A DNA stretch of 64,000 nucleotides from Paraphoma chrysanthemicola (lineage: Eukaryota; Ascomycota; Dothideomycetes; Pleosporales; Phaeosphaeriaceae), in the NCBI GenBank assembly GCA_020744225.1, contig JAGMWG010000005.1:496001-560000 (forward strand), in the 5' to 3' direction. Positions 49,499 through 61,992 of the stretch are shown in pieces. Position 1 is the stretch's first letter, and each line of letters begins with the position of its first letter. The notes beneath the pieces were generated by a model. It saw nothing but the letters and a program-made list of their open reading frames with translations, was not told the origin of the DNA and did not search any database. The translations under genes and the position numbers were made by a program.

Positions 49499-50554
49499 AT
49501 GGGTCGCGGTCCTAAGAAGCATCAGAAGCGCCTCAGCGCGCCATCACACTGGCTCCTCGACAAGCTCTCCGGTATGGACGACTCTGCCGTCGCCTCGCAA
49601 TTGCAGTTGCACATGCGATAGCGACGAAATTCAATGCGGCACCAGCAAGACTGACAATCTCCAGGTGCATACGCTCCCAAGGCGTCCCCCGGTCCTCACA
49701 AGCTTCGCGACTCGCTGCCTCTGATCATCTTCCTCCGCAACCGCTTGAAGTATGCCCTCAATGCGCGCGAGGTCAACGCCATCCTCATGCAGCGTCTCGT
49801 CAAGGTCGACGGCAAGGTCCGCACTGACTCCACCTTCCCCTCGGGACTGATGGACGTCATCTCGATCGAGAAGACCGGCGAGAACTTCCGCCTCATCTAC
49901 GACACCAAGGGCCGCTTCACCGTCCACAGGATAACAGACGAGGAGGCACAATACAAGCTCGGCAAGGTCAAGCGTGTGCAGCTCGGCAAGGGCGCCATTC
50001 CCTACTTGGTTACGCACGATGCGCGAACGTAAGTTCCCGCTTCTATCAGCCGTTGACCACAGTGTGGGCTAGGTGTTTGAGGGAAACCTCTTGCACCAGG
50101 CATCCGACCAGGGTCTGGCGATGTCATGATTGATGCTAAATTTTGTGTAGGATCCGCTACCCCGACCCCACGATCAAGGTCAACGACACGGTCAAGATTG
50201 ACCTGGCCACTGGCAAGATCTCCGACTTTATCAAGTTCGATACCGGTGTGCTCGTCATGGTCACTGGTGGTCGTAACATGGGTCGTGTCGGTGTCATTAC
50301 TCACCGTGAGCGCCACGACGGAGGCTTCAACATTGTCCACTTGAAGGACGCTGTTGACAACGAGTTCACCACCCGTGAGACCAACGTTATGTAAGTGTGG
50401 CTCCTGAGTGATTTTAAGAGGAGTTCTCTAACAAGTTTTCAGCGTCATTGGCAAGGAGAAGCCATGGATCTCGCTGCCCAAGGGTAAGGGTGTCAAGCTC
50501 TCCATTGCTGAGGAGCGTGACCGCCGCCGGGCGTACGCTCTGGCTGGCAACTGA
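49499..50554 (+). CDS. RPS4: 40S ribosomal protein S4 (eS4)
   Basis: Small-subunit cytosolic ribosomal protein. Exons 49499-49571, 49665-50028, 50151-50390 and 50443-50554 give 262 residues, the normal length. Conserved blocks are [12 protein letters not shown], the S4 RNA-binding region [21 protein letters not shown], the central domain DTYPSG-like segment ([20 protein letters not shown]), and the KOW motif [20 protein letters not shown]. The C-terminus is [24 protein letters not shown]. Introns are 93, 122 and 52 bases; the 122-base one was checked for a box C/D or H/ACA snoRNA but no convincing pair of boxes was found. Identification is secure. Confidence 0.97.
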
Positions 50555-51775
50555 GCATGGACTTGAGTGTGGTAGTAGTCTAGCAATGAAGATTCCATGA
50601 CCGTACGAACAGCGGTACAAAACTCGGATACCAAAATCAGGCGTTTGGTCGCCCGTGGGGAGGCTCACGGGTCTGGGACATGCTGCATATCATACGAATA
50701 CCAAATGAGAATCCAAGATCAACTGAACGTGCACTCTAAATTGCGATGTGAGATGGCATGGGAAGTCAAGGTTGGTGGCGTTTGAGATAACTGTCACGCA
50801 TTTTGCCCGTTCTTGCAGGGTGCAGGGGAGGATAGGAGGCGCTATCTCTGGATCCGCGTTGGGACGGGCTTTTTCCCAAGCGACGATATTGAGGCTCATC
50901 AAACCCCAGCAAGTGTCGGAGTGAGCATCGGCGTAGCCAATTGCTTCGAATAAAGGGGTAGAAGCGGCTTCGAGAAACCGGGACGTTGCGAGACCGCGGC
51001 CGTCGCGTTTGACTTGACGTGTTTGACGAAGAGGCAGTGGAGACGGGTAACGGGGATCGTGTTTTGATTGAGCCGCTTGACATGCAATTTGCAAGGCTGC
51101 ACGACGCGGTCTGTGCGAGGCGTGCGCCGTGAGACGAGACGAGATGAGCTTCGGGCGCAGCGTGGAAAGGCTACCGAGTGCAGGACCACGGTGTGCTGTA
51201 CTACGAGTGTCTGAGCAAGGAACGGTGCTGGCTGGGTGCGAGATCCATCCAACGAGGACGCATGTCCGAGCGGCATTGCAGAGCGTTATCCGCAGCCGCA
51301 GTCGATAGCGTCCCAGCGAGCCAACTTTATCTCTGGCGGCGTGCTTCTAGCCGCAATCGCTCAACGTTCGCTCCAACTCCCCCGCCGCTCCAATTGGCCG
51401 CCGCGTCTTGTCGTGCCGTGGTCCTGCTTTGAGTGTCCAGCCCTCACCACATTGCGCACGCCTTCTTCCCCGCAACAGCAACGCCTGCCACCGCCCATTT
51501 GTGCGCACTCTCCGCGTGTCAGCTCAATTCACCGCGACACCTGTGCGCCTTCCTTCGCGGACCAATGCCCCGGCAAGCATCGCCTGTGCAACCCCAATCG
51601 TCACTCGTTTCACCTCTGAGGCTCCGCGCGTAGCTGTTTTCGACTGCGCCCACCGCCGTCCACTCGCGCACCTCACCACCACCGACTCGCCCGTCACTCA
51701 ACACCACGTAGAGTCTCGAGAGCCGGTCTCTGGCGAGCCGGATCCTCGCAGCAGACTCGCACCCCCTTCGCCATC
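50555..51775. other. Intergenic region, palI upstream
   Basis: About 1.2 kb. The 350 bases before palI are strikingly C-rich and pyrimidine-biased, suggesting a promoter with a long 5' leader. Frames of up to 191 codons on the plus strand (51408-51983) are Pro/Ser/Arg-rich products of this bias and overlap palI; none is called. Confidence 0.45.
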
Positions 51776-54072
51776 ATGCTGCGGCCGGCTACCCCCTTAT
51801 CGATACTATTCTTCGTCGCATTTTGTTTGCTGCTCCTCTCGACGCTGTCGACGCCCATCATCAAGAGCATTCCCCTCGCTAGCTACCGTAACATCAACTT
51901 CGGCGTACTGGGCTACTGCGAAGTCACTGGATGCACGGGCCCCATCATTGGGTACGACACTGGTAAGTCGGCGCCATCCGTGAGACAATGAGCCCAGACT
52001 GACATTCGACGCAGAGACGCTCTTTCGAGATCAGCCCGACACCGACTTCTCGCTCCCCGCGCGCTCGCGACATGCCTTGTCCTCCATTCTCATCGTTCAC
52101 CCCGTCGCGGCCCTCATGACGCTGATCTGCTTCGGACTTGCCGTCGCTGCTCATTTTCATTCTCCCGCTCATTCGCCGCGATATCTTCTCGCTCTACTAA
52201 TTTTCACGTTCCCAACACTGTTGGTCACATTGCTCGCCTTCTTGGTCGATATTCTGTTATTTGTCCCGCACGTGGGTTGGGGAGGATGGATTGTTTTGGG
52301 AGCCACCGTAATCATTGTCGCGAGCGGCATTGTGACATGCGCAATGAGGCGGACGCTGGTCAGTCGCAAGGCGAGGAAGAGGCGCATTGCGGAGAACGAG
52401 GACATGAATGGACAGACGTACTACGCCAACCGCGCCAATGCTGCAACTGTTGCTACCGAATTTCCCAAGGCCGAATCACCGCCACCGCTATCTGGAGACA
52501 CTGTCATGTCCGGGCGAAAGGAGAATGATTATGCGTCCTTCGAACTGCAGAAGCAAAATACTGTCGACGACATGACACCTCTAAACCAGCGGAACCCGTC
52601 CCTCAAGACAGTCAGCAGCGCTGGCGGCAACGGCTCGGACTTCATGCCACCTCCGCAACGTGGTCCCTCAGGGCGACGGCAGCCACTCGATCAGTACGGC
52701 AACCCAATTCCCCCAATGCCAAATGATGCGTACATGATGAATGGTCCACCACGCGGTCCGCCAGGACGAGGCGGGCCATACCGAGGAAGAGGAGGCCCTC
52801 CACGAGGCGGAGGTCCACCACGAGGAGGCCCATATGGAGGCCCACGGGGTGGAGGATATGGTCCACGAGGAGGAATGCGAGGTCCGCCACCCCCAGGCTG
52901 GAATGGCGGTGGCCGTGGTGGGATGCGGCCTCCTCAGGGTGTGCCTATGAACGGTCCAGGTCCGGGTCGAGGTGCTCCCCCTCCAGGGTATAACAACAAC
53001 AATTTCTACGCACAAGGCGGGCCGCCGCCACGAGAAACCTCACCATACAGAGGACCATCGCCACCTGGGCCGATGCCAATCGGGCAGGCAATTGAGATGG
53101 ACAATCGCACTGGTACACCTCCATCGAACGCGAACCAGAATTACGGCTTGAGGGAAAGCGACGGTGACGTACAGGGCATGCTGGCTCTCCAACAAGGTGG
53201 TTTCCCAGCGGGTGCACCGCAAAGACGACCCTCTGATGGCATGATGAGCCCAACGAGCCAGTACTCGTCCGAGTAAGCAATTGTTTTACCGTACATTACG
53301 CATTTAACTAACACCATGCAGCGAGTCGAACGCCCAACAGCCAGCACAATATGTTCCCGCGCGCGCAGGCTGGAACGCACAGAAGATGCCATCTGATCAG
53401 ACACTCACCACACTAAATAATAGCAACAGCAGCCGAGGTCTTTCTCCTATCCAAGATTCGCCTGTTGAACTTCCAGCACAACTTTCACATGGTCATGCAC
53501 TAATGCACCCCATCAACGAACGTAGCTCAGACTACTATGAAGACGTGGATCCAAAGTTCGCCGAACCAGCGCGACCCAATCCTCCACCAATGCCAACATC
53601 ACTGATGCCCGGTGGCTACTCCAACCCAAACAACTCCAACCCGAACTTTCTTTCGGCTCCACCTCCGCCGATGACCGGAAGCGACCCCAATCTCCCACGA
53701 ACGGCTTCGTATGACGATCTTCCAGACGGTTCACGCTCGCCGGCAGCCTCAGAAGCATCACACTTCACATCTGTTTCTCAGCGCCCCGTAAACCCGAACT
53801 GGAGACCCGAAATGGGTGCCCCAGCAGGTCAATTCGCGCCATACAACAACGGCGGCCCTCGCAGACCCTTACGCCCAGAAGACGTAATCCTCGAAGCCAA
53901 CGCCGCCAACCCCGACTTCGCTATCCCCGGCGCCATGGGCGGCCGCGGCCGTGGTCGCGGACGAGGCCGAGGCGGTCGCGGCGGCCCCATGGGTCCTCCC
54001 CCACCAGCTACCATGATGGGTCCTGGCCCCGGTCTCGGTGCGCAGTCGAGGTATCCTGGTGCCAACATGTAG
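51776..54072 (+). CDS. palI: pH-response regulator PalI/Rim9
   Basis: Plasma-membrane helper of the ambient-pH sensor PalH/Rim21 in the pathway that activates PacC at alkaline pH. Exons 51776-51962, 52015-53272 and 53322-54072 give 731 residues. Four hydrophobic segments lie in the first 180 residues: TPLSILFFVAFCLLLLSTL, then three in exon 2 (VHPVAALMTLICFGLAVAA, LLALLIFTFPTLLVTLLAFL, WGGWIVLGATVIIVASGIV). Conserved family sequence includes INFGVLGYCEVTGC with a Cys pair between helices 1 and 2. The remaining 550 residues are a cytoplasmic tail rich in Pro, Gly, Arg and Asn with PRGGP-type repeats. Long disordered tails are usual in filamentous-fungal PalI but absent from yeast Rim9. Confidence 0.93.
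52743..52989 (+). repeat. Pro/Arg/Gly-rich coding repeat in palI tail
   Basis: About 80 codons of loosely repeated P-R-G-G-x and R-G-G-P units. The Arg-Gly pairs resemble RGG boxes and are possible methylation sites. Seen directly; function unknown. Confidence 0.7.
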
Positions 54073-54957
54073 GGCTGGTGTAGCACCGTGAGATCAAACG
54101 GGACGAATCTGACTTTTAGGTGAATCTGAATCTTGTTCTTTTTCGACTTCAAACCTCTGATGGATCTGTACAGAGATCCGTCCTTTTTTTTCCCTTTGCT
54201 TACTTACACCCTTTGACTCTTTTTTTTCAAAAGCACACATGGCATGTACATTTGGCACCTGTACGCACGCCTCTTTCAAACTTCACTTTTACTGCTATAC
54301 CTTAATTTCTAGTCCAGAGATGATGGGTCGAATGGCTTCTTCTTTTTCCTTTTCTTTTTTTCTGACACAACAACACTTTATCACGCCGACTAGCTGCCGT
54401 GTTGGAGCTGGCTTTTGCGTGTGATTCCTTTGTTCCCTTTCTCTTACGAATATGCGCTTTTTTTTTGGGGGGGGGGTACTTGGAAATCGCGCAATCTAGA
54501 AGCTCTGTGGCTCTTTGTGTTTCTGGGAAGAAGCCATATGTGAGCTGGCGCCGACTGCGTAGATGGCGACGGAAAGATGAGTCTGGTTTGCTCATGTACA
54601 TAGTTGTGGCTATCTAGTGGGGCTGGGACGGTATGGTCTGCGTCGATGGGAAGTAAACGGAAGTGAAGGCAAGGTTCACGCATGTTGAGCGCAGAAGCAG
54701 ATAGGAAGGATAAAGAAATGCAAAGTCATAAAAAATAAAAACACACTCGGGCCAGACATGTGACGTGATATGTCAAGTTGCGTTGCGATTTATATGTACT
54801 TGTATACCGACTGACCATCTATATACGCAAGCGAAGACACAGTATCCAAGCCAAGGACAAGGCAAGATGCACGCTACAAATCAAAGTACCGTACGCCTGA
54901 CCCTGCTGTAAACCGCCAGCCGATATGCAAATATAGATTTGGGCTGCACACTCCCTC
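54073..54957. other. Convergent intergenic region with homopolymer runs
   Basis: Between palI (+) and the BCAS3-like gene (-). Contains several T-rich runs after palI, plausible 3'-end signals, and an adjoining T9-G10 tract at 54458-54476. No gene recognised. Confidence 0.5.
54458..54476. repeat. Adjacent poly-T and poly-G homopolymers
   Basis: Nine T followed directly by ten G. This is rare in non-repetitive DNA, length-unstable and error-prone to sequence, so exact counts may be wrong. Confidence 0.8.
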
Positions 54958-57900
54958 TCACACTCTGTCCTCCGCAAAGTCCAATACCTCACAATCATCC
55001 TCGAAGAAGCCTTCCTCGTCTTCCTCCATGCCTTCGCGTCTGACACGTCTGCGTCTAGTCGTCACGACAACTTGCTCGACTTCTTCTTCACCGTCACGTA
55101 GGACGAGCTTGTTCTCGATGCGCGCTGCGACACCAGCTACTAGATCGTCTTCACCTGAGTCGTACGTGTGTGCAGCTGGGGACGACATACGAACAGCTTC
55201 AACGTCCTCGCCAAAGAGCCAGGGCGAGTCGTCGTTGTCGTGATGGAGATCGCTCGTCAGACTTGGTGTCGGAGGTTGGTACTCGCTGCTACTTGCCTGG
55301 ACTTCTGCAAATGGTCTCGAGTAGACGAAGCGTGTAACGCGGCGGTCGGTGTAGAAGGGCTGATAAAGCGGATTCGTCTCGATCTCGGAGAAACTCAATG
55401 GCGCCGGCGTTGGACCGACGCCCTTTGCTCCAGGTTGTCGAGAGGGTAACGTTCTTGGAAGCCATTCTCCATAAAGGTCGAGCAGGGGTTCCGGGTCGCC
55501 TGGTTGTGGGAACAGTTGTTCAGCAACGGATGGCGGCAGTGCCGCATCACGGATGGGAGCAAGGCCGAACTCAGCAAGCTTCTTCTTCGTAATGGCTGTT
55601 GCGTTTGCATTATTGCCCTTGCCGCTTGCTGGTCGCATTTGCACTCGCCAAATCTGCAATACGCCGCCGGACACAATTGCAATGGATCCTCGACCTCTTC
55701 CAGAGAGCCAACGTACGCTGTATGGCTTGACACCACTAGGAGAAGCAGGAAGCGCAAGCTTATTGTCTCCAGCATGTCGTATGTTGTTGATAGACTTGCC
55801 AACACCAGCAGCAACAGCCTTTCCAGATTTGGCACCGGCAGCAGGTGTGACGCCTAAGCTGCTCAGAGTGAAACGAGAACCTCCGCTGTTGTTCCGCACT
55901 CGGACGGCGTCCAGCCAGGGTTTTGCTGTCCCATTCAAGGCTTGCATCGCAGAATTGACAGCTCCGCCTCGACCCGATGATGCGGTATCGTCTTTTGGCT
56001 TTGGAACGGCAGCAGCCGCGCGAAGACGCCGCGGGGGTGGCCATTGGAACGCAGATGCCGGCATCGGGAACATATGCACTGTGCCCTTGTCGGTGATGAC
56101 GGCCACCTTGTCGGTCCTAGGTGCGGACCAGACAACATCGATGACGCTAGTTACAGTCATCCGCGCAAAGCGAGCCACTTGTCGAACATGAGGTCCGGCC
56201 GTCTGATCTCTAGTCGTCTTTCGTACCTTACGAGAAGTCATGCGCTTGAGATCCCAAACGTCCTGATAGTCACCCTTCTTGCTGACTGTCATGAGCATCA
56301 GACCACTCGGCGAGAACGACAAGAAGCTACATCCAAGAGCGGCAGGAATAGTCGCAACTGCTTGGAGAGCAGTCTTACTTCTAGTCTCCTCAGCGTCAAT
56401 GAGTCTCTGCAGGTCGTATATCGAGACCACAGTCGTTTCTTGCCTGGGTTGTGTCTGGGAGTGTCCATGAGTCGGTGGGAAGTAGTGCTGCATCGGATCG
56501 TGGGCATAAGATGCGTTGTTGCCTCCATTGGTCTGTGGTGTCTTATTCATATAAGACTTGAAGGCCTGAATACCCTTCTCTGTCGCCCATCGCGCCCCTT
56601 TGATGGCAACTTGTGTTCCTTCCCGTGTCAGACGGTCAAATAGTCCAGCAGTTTCTGGCGCATCAACAGTACAGTTTGCCGACGGTTGAGGTGGGACGGT
56701 ATGATGGGTGATTCCGGGAGGACGTTCGTAAGATGGAGAAGTCAGCGCCACACCATTCACAGCATACAGCGCGCTAGATGCCGGAGGTGTAACTGAGAGC
56801 CAGCGATCCGATAGTGAGAATACCGGTACGCCATACTTCTCGAGCGCAACTTCCTCATGACTCCCTTCTGCAGCGCTGGAGGCGCTCGAATGGATTGGTC
56901 GATCCCGCAGCTGGACCGACGTCCAGACCTTGCCTATGCAGTGGTAACGCTCGGCGAACTCGTCATGGCCGCTCAGATAGGGTGCAAATATGAACACTTC
57001 ACCACTTGAGCCCGAAGCCACCACAACGAACTTGCCCTTGGCGTCGATGACGAACTCGCCAACCGGTGGCGGTGGTTGGTACATGGGGCTATCGACCGGT
57101 CCAGTTAGAGGGATCAATGGACTTCTGTACAAGACGGCAACCTTTCGCTTCTCCTTGAGCGAATAAATCTCGACTGAAGTCTGGTATCCCGTCACTGAGG
57201 TTGCAGCAAGATCGCCGTGTGCAGAAGCCGGCCGACTTGGAGATTCGGATGCCGAATCATCAATAACCGATGAAGGCTCACTGCCGCTGCTACTCCGACT
57301 GTCCTTGAGGACTGGGCCGTGAAGTACAAGGGCAATCAGCGGCCTGGATTGAGCCAGCGGATCTCTACGTGCTGTCCAAGGCAGTATCTTGGCGCCCAAT
57401 ACTGCACCTCTGAGTCCCTCCAAGCGCCCTATAATGTCCAGCTTGCCCTTTTCGACCCTGAAGACATCCAGTCCACCTTGTTGGCCAACAAGCAGAACAT
57501 TCTCAGCCACTCGCGCTGCTTCGTCTCCAGCCATAGTAAGGGTATCGAAACCACAGAAGTAGCCTCCTTCGCCTGCGGATATACCATCATTTGCAACAGT
57601 ATGGAGCCCAAGATCGAGATCAGGCAGTCCATAGAAGTGTGCTTGCGGCTGATGTGGAAGGGGTGGGTTCGGTATGAAATGCTGCGACGGAGGACGGACA
57701 CCCTGGTGTGAGTATGTCGACGCTCTACGGTCGCGAGCGGGAGAGTCTCGAGGCGAACCCTGTAGGCGCCCACCGAATGTAGTGTGCTGATTTGGATGGC
57801 TCAGAGGCCGAGCTCCAGGGGGCGAGTTCGACATGGGCTGCTGAGCGTATAGGCCTTCCCGGGCACCGGGAGAGTTGTGGAAAGTTGGTGGGGAGCCTGC

Positions 57901-58369
57901 TATGGCTATGCCGCCGTTGTTCGGCGAGCCTTGGTTTGAAAAGAAGGGTACTGATTTGGTCCACTCGTTTGTGTACTGCGCGGCGGTACCTCGCGTGGCG
58001 CCCAGAGCGGACAACAGTGGAGACGTGGTCGCATTATAGGCTGTGGCTATAGGAGGGGAGGCGGAAGACAAGCGAGTCGCAGTCGGCGGAGACTTTGTTC
58101 TATCCTGGAGTCAGCATTGTTTGGTAGTGGATAGCGGAGTCATGCAGCTCCGAGGCGGTACGGCCTGTCGAGACAACGTACATCTCTCTGGGGTATATGC
58201 GCGTAACTCTCTCGCCGTATCTATCTCGTCTTCCCAGCTCATATCTCGACTTGTCGCGACCGCGCGATTGGGGTGTGTCCTGCACCTTGACCCGGTTGCG
58301 CTGCTGGCGGTGGAGGTAGGCGAGGTTTGAAACAGGCGCGGTATATTCCGGATCTGGCGATGGGCTCAT
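54958..58369 (-). CDS. BCAS3-like WD40-repeat protein
   Basis: Large protein related to BCAS3, a WD40 beta-propeller protein that in animals binds phosphoinositides and acts at autophagy initiation sites. Minus-strand exons 58369-58182 and 58099-54958 give 1,109 residues. The first 150 residues are disordered and Pro/Ser-rich. Propeller strands start near residue 185 (NVLLVGQQGGLDVFRVEKGKL) and include GEFVIDAKGKFVVVASGSSGEVFIF and a conserved fungal block around LTREGTQVAIKGARWATEKGIQAF. CSFLSFSPSGLMLMTVSKKGDYQDVWDL is the clearest WD-type repeat. A long insert separates the repeats, and the C-terminus is acidic (EEVEQVVV, EEDEEGFFEDD). The intron acceptor was taken at GATAG because the nearer CCAG is too close to the branch-like site and mis-phased for the GTACGT donor. 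Confidence 0.75.
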
Positions 58370-60080
58370 TCAATATGCTAGTAGCGAGTTGGAGCGAGAA
58401 GTCAGAGCTGGCTCTGGTGTGGACGACGTGGAGTGTGGGAGGAGAGCGGAGGGTAGCGGCGGGTGAGGACGGCGTATGGGTCGGGATTGATGGTCTAAGA
58501 CAAAGACGGCGGCGTCATGCGCTGGCCGCGATAGATGACCCGCGAGAGTGATTTGGTCCCGTGCCAGGGACGAAGCGAGACCGGCGAGCTACAACGATAC
58601 TGGTGCCTGAAGACGCGAGCAATGTGTCCTCAGTAGGGGATCTCTGCGGGACAGCACGTAGCTCGTGGTGTTGACTGCGGACGCGCGGGGCTGGGAGCTT
58701 CGCGCGGAACACTGTTTCGGAAGCCCCTCAGAAGTCAATGCGGTTGAGGACTTGACGGCGGATATATGTCAGTCGGCGTCGTCTTATCGGTATGTTATCA
58801 AAGTGTTGAGTTATGCAGGGCACTGTGTATGGCGAGTGCAGTAGCTCCTCCTGGCTCGTTGACTCGAAGCTCGGAGGGGTTGCATGCCGCATCAGCCACA
58901 CCCAGTTCGCGCGAGGGCGACTGCCGGCCAGCGCCCTTTGCGCCGTGCTGTGCCCTTCTCCTCATCTGCCCCAGACCATGCCGTCATTCCAGCTGTGACC
59001 CCCGTGAGCACGTGCAGGACAGTAGTGAACACCAGACGCCGCTCGTGGACACAGACATGATCCCCACGCACATGGCATTCCGCGAAGCATTCCGAACCAT
59101 GACGCGCTTGCACAACCAGGGTCCAAACATCCCAGCATCCATCTCATCGACCCCACAACACCAAGCTCCCGCAGCTTAAGTCGTCGCTTGCGTCCTCTAA
59201 TCTGAGAGTCCGACTCTCATCATCACGACAGTTTTTGATCATAAAGGACCACAATAAGAAATTCCTTTCAATCCGTTGCAACCTTGTAAACTCACTTCTG
59301 CTCAAGTTACAAAAGCATGTCCACGCGACAAGTGACAACGGATACGCGTGGTGTCGACACGCCGGCATGCCTTGATAGGGCCGTGGAGTGGGCGTGCCAG
59401 CAAACAAATCGTCCCAACGGAGCATTACCATCGCTGAAGCCGTAGATACCGCACCGAGATAGTCGACGCATTCATCCTGGGCATAATGGCCGTGCCCCAA
59501 CGAACGCTTGATGCGCCTATACTTGTACTTTTCGGTGGCTGGATCCTTTGGATCTTGCAATTTCGGTTGGGAGCATCGTTTCTTCCGTCCGGGCATGCAC
59601 TCGGCATGGCCTCCATCGCGTGCCTTTTCCACGCAGGGTGTGATCTGGTTAGAGCACAGCAGTTTTGCAGACGAGAGATGAGTAAATTCAGCTCTACAGT
59701 TCCTCATTACGCAGGTGGTCGTATTGGCTCTCCTTCTCCTATCGAACATGTGAGTCCAGTACACGGCACCGGCGCCTAGCTATTTCGGGATCCGCTTGTC
59801 CATATGGAGCGTTATGTCGGGGGCCGCCCAGTTTCCGACCCCAACGCCTGCCCTGGCTCTAACCGTAAAGCCTGGGCCCTTTGGTGGAGACGTATCGTAG
59901 GGGCTAGGGAAGGCTGACAGTCGTGCCAATACTTCAACGGCTGGCGCCCGCGCCATCGCAGGTGTTCTAGAGCCATCCTTGCTCTCACTTTGACGCAATA
60001 TCAATACGTTCTCTTGTCGCACTGTCCGGTCGACATTCGTTTGGTGAAGAGGTAGTCTAGGCTTACAGTTTTTCCAAGTC
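58370..60080. other. Divergent intergenic region
   Basis: About 1.7 kb. A 206-codon minus frame (59764-59144) is the longest, but its composition is irregular, no motif is seen and it can arise by chance. No gene called. Confidence 0.4.
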
Positions 60081-61110
60081 ATGGCAGACATTTCTCTAGC
60101 TTTCGATCCCTCTACTTACTACACTATCCGCAATGTCGCTGATCTCAACTTCGGGCTCAGCTCTGGACAGAATATGGGACCCCAAGGTCTCGTAGATCTG
60201 CAAGCGGCTGGATCACTTTCTTCCGAGAACTGGCAAATCCTCTACCAAGCCGGACGATACTTCATTCGCAACCGCGATTACGGCGCCGGCTGGCAACTGG
60301 GATTGACAACAGGAAATATTAGTCAGCCACAACTGTATCCGCTCAGTACTGGTGGCAAAAATCTGCAGTGGACGATAACAAAGGTGGACTTGGGGTGGCA
60401 GCTTGAGAATGGCTTACTGGGAGCTGGCCCGGTCATGGTGCTCAACCCCACGGGAGCACTACCCTTGATGCAACTCGGAGGTACCAATGGAATATGGAAC
60501 ATCACTAGCAATCCCAGGTAAGCACGCAGCAAAGGTCTAAAGCTGCGAAGCTGACAGCATTCGTCAGTGCATCCAAAGACAAACCGCTCACAGGAGTTTG
60601 GACAAGTTCTGTCCAAAGCTTTGAAGTACGCGATATCCTTCCGCCTTTCCAAACAACACAGCTAACCAAACCCAGACCCCAACTCCAACTCCATCCTCAT
60701 CCCTCTCGCTTCCGATCTCCACCCAAACAACCATCTCTTCAGCAGCCACAACCACCGTACTTCCGCCCTCCACCACACCAAACTCAAACACAAACGCCAT
60801 CACACCCTCATCCTCATCCTCCTCGAGTCTCGCCACTGGCGCTATAGTCGGCATTGTCATCGGCGCACTTGCCCTCATCATCGGCGCGGTCCTGGCAGTC
60901 TACTTTCTCGTTATCAAGAAGAAACGAAAACAGCGCCGGCAGCACGGCAATCCATATGAAGTCCACGAAGACACAGCTCCGCCTCTCACAGAGAAATATG
61001 CACACAGAGCTGAGCTGGCAAGTCCGCCGGTAGAACTTGCATCGACGGATAGGGATACCGTTTGGAACCGAGCCGAGTTGAGTTCAGAGCCTAATCATGG
61101 GGCTAAATGA
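60081..61110 (+). CDS. Beta-trefoil-like protein with C-terminal membrane anchor
   Basis: Not recognised as a named gene. Exons 60081-60517, 60568-60625 and 60676-61110 give 309 residues. The first 145 residues resemble a ricin-B/CBM13-type beta-trefoil lectin fold: repeated aromatic-Gln motifs occur (WQILYQAGRYFIRNRDYGAGW, LQWTITKVDLGWQLENGLLGAG, GIWNIT). A Ser/Thr/Pro-rich linker of about 60 residues follows (TPTPTPSSS), then one transmembrane helix (IVGIVIGALALIIGAVLAVYFLV) with a basic stop-transfer KKKRKQRR. A polar tail of about 55 residues, presumably cytoplasmic, ends the protein. No N-terminal signal peptide is visible; the anchor helix alone would have to direct insertion. Layout is like fungal cell-surface sensors (WSC/mid2 type) but with a different outer domain. 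Confidence 0.72.
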
Positions 61111-61992
61111 TTGAAAATGGGGGAACAGAATTGCAGGAGTTCTAAGGGAATGGCGAGTGTCCGCATAGCGCGGTGCGAACGACGACCGATTTGGAGTTTG
61201 ACCTCCGCGCACTGAGTCTATCCAGCCTCTCGGATGGGTTTTCACGGCCAGGACAACATCCAAAACTAAGAATCCATGGCCATTCGGGATCGATCAGTCT
61301 CAAAGGCTTGCTCTTTGTAATCACCATGTACGCTCATCATAAGCGCATGTACATCTTCGCCGGGAGCCCACATTGCAAGCGTACTCAGCCTTACACCTAA
61401 TCGTATACGCGAGTATTATCGCCAACTCTTCTGCGCTACGTGCACGGATCGAGGGAATCTCCCAACGCTTCCAGGTCACGTTTACCCACTGTTTTTAGCC
61501 CTGTGGTCGGCATTTTCGGAACTTGCGGCAAGGGACTGATGCGCACTATGCACTCAACGTCACCAGCGTGTACAACGGCTATCCCAGCTTGTCGGGCAGC
61601 TGCGATTCCATGCCCTGTTTCTCTTGTGCGTGAAAGCCAGCATTCCAATGCTCGACGCAAGAGCGGTGGTCAGGTCAGCATATAGTTATTAGCCGAAATG
61701 GGCAATAGCTGGTAATTTGGCAGTGGTTGGTATGGAGTCGTTATTATGTTCGCTATCTACAAAATGTACAAATCTCGCTAGGGGAGATGCAAGCATATCG
61801 TCATGCCAAGTCATGCACAGAATAGTTTGCACTTCTGCTTCCTCTGCTTATGCCAAATGTCGTAGGTATCTCGTGCAAGAAAATATGTCCAAAGAAAAGG
61901 AAATTCGTCATCGGGTCATGGCCATGATCAGACGTGCCCCTCCGAGGCTGCGATACATGACCAGCCTCTTCGTGAATCGCTCCGGGCCTTGC
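61111..61992. other. Convergent intergenic region
   Basis: Between the beta-trefoil gene (+) and the MARVEL-like gene (-). No gene or repeat recognised. Confidence 0.45.

Noticed and set aside
50029..50150. snoRNA inside the long RPS4 intron
   Set aside because: A TGATG-like element is present but no matching D box, terminal stem or H/ACA layout was found.
59640..59700. tRNA-like A-box (CTGGTTAGAGCAC)
   Set aside because: No GGTTCRANYCC B-box follows within the required distance and no cloverleaf can be drawn.
59144..59764. 206-codon minus-strand frame
   Set aside because: Irregular composition, no motif, no splice partners; a frame of this length is expected by chance about once in such a window.
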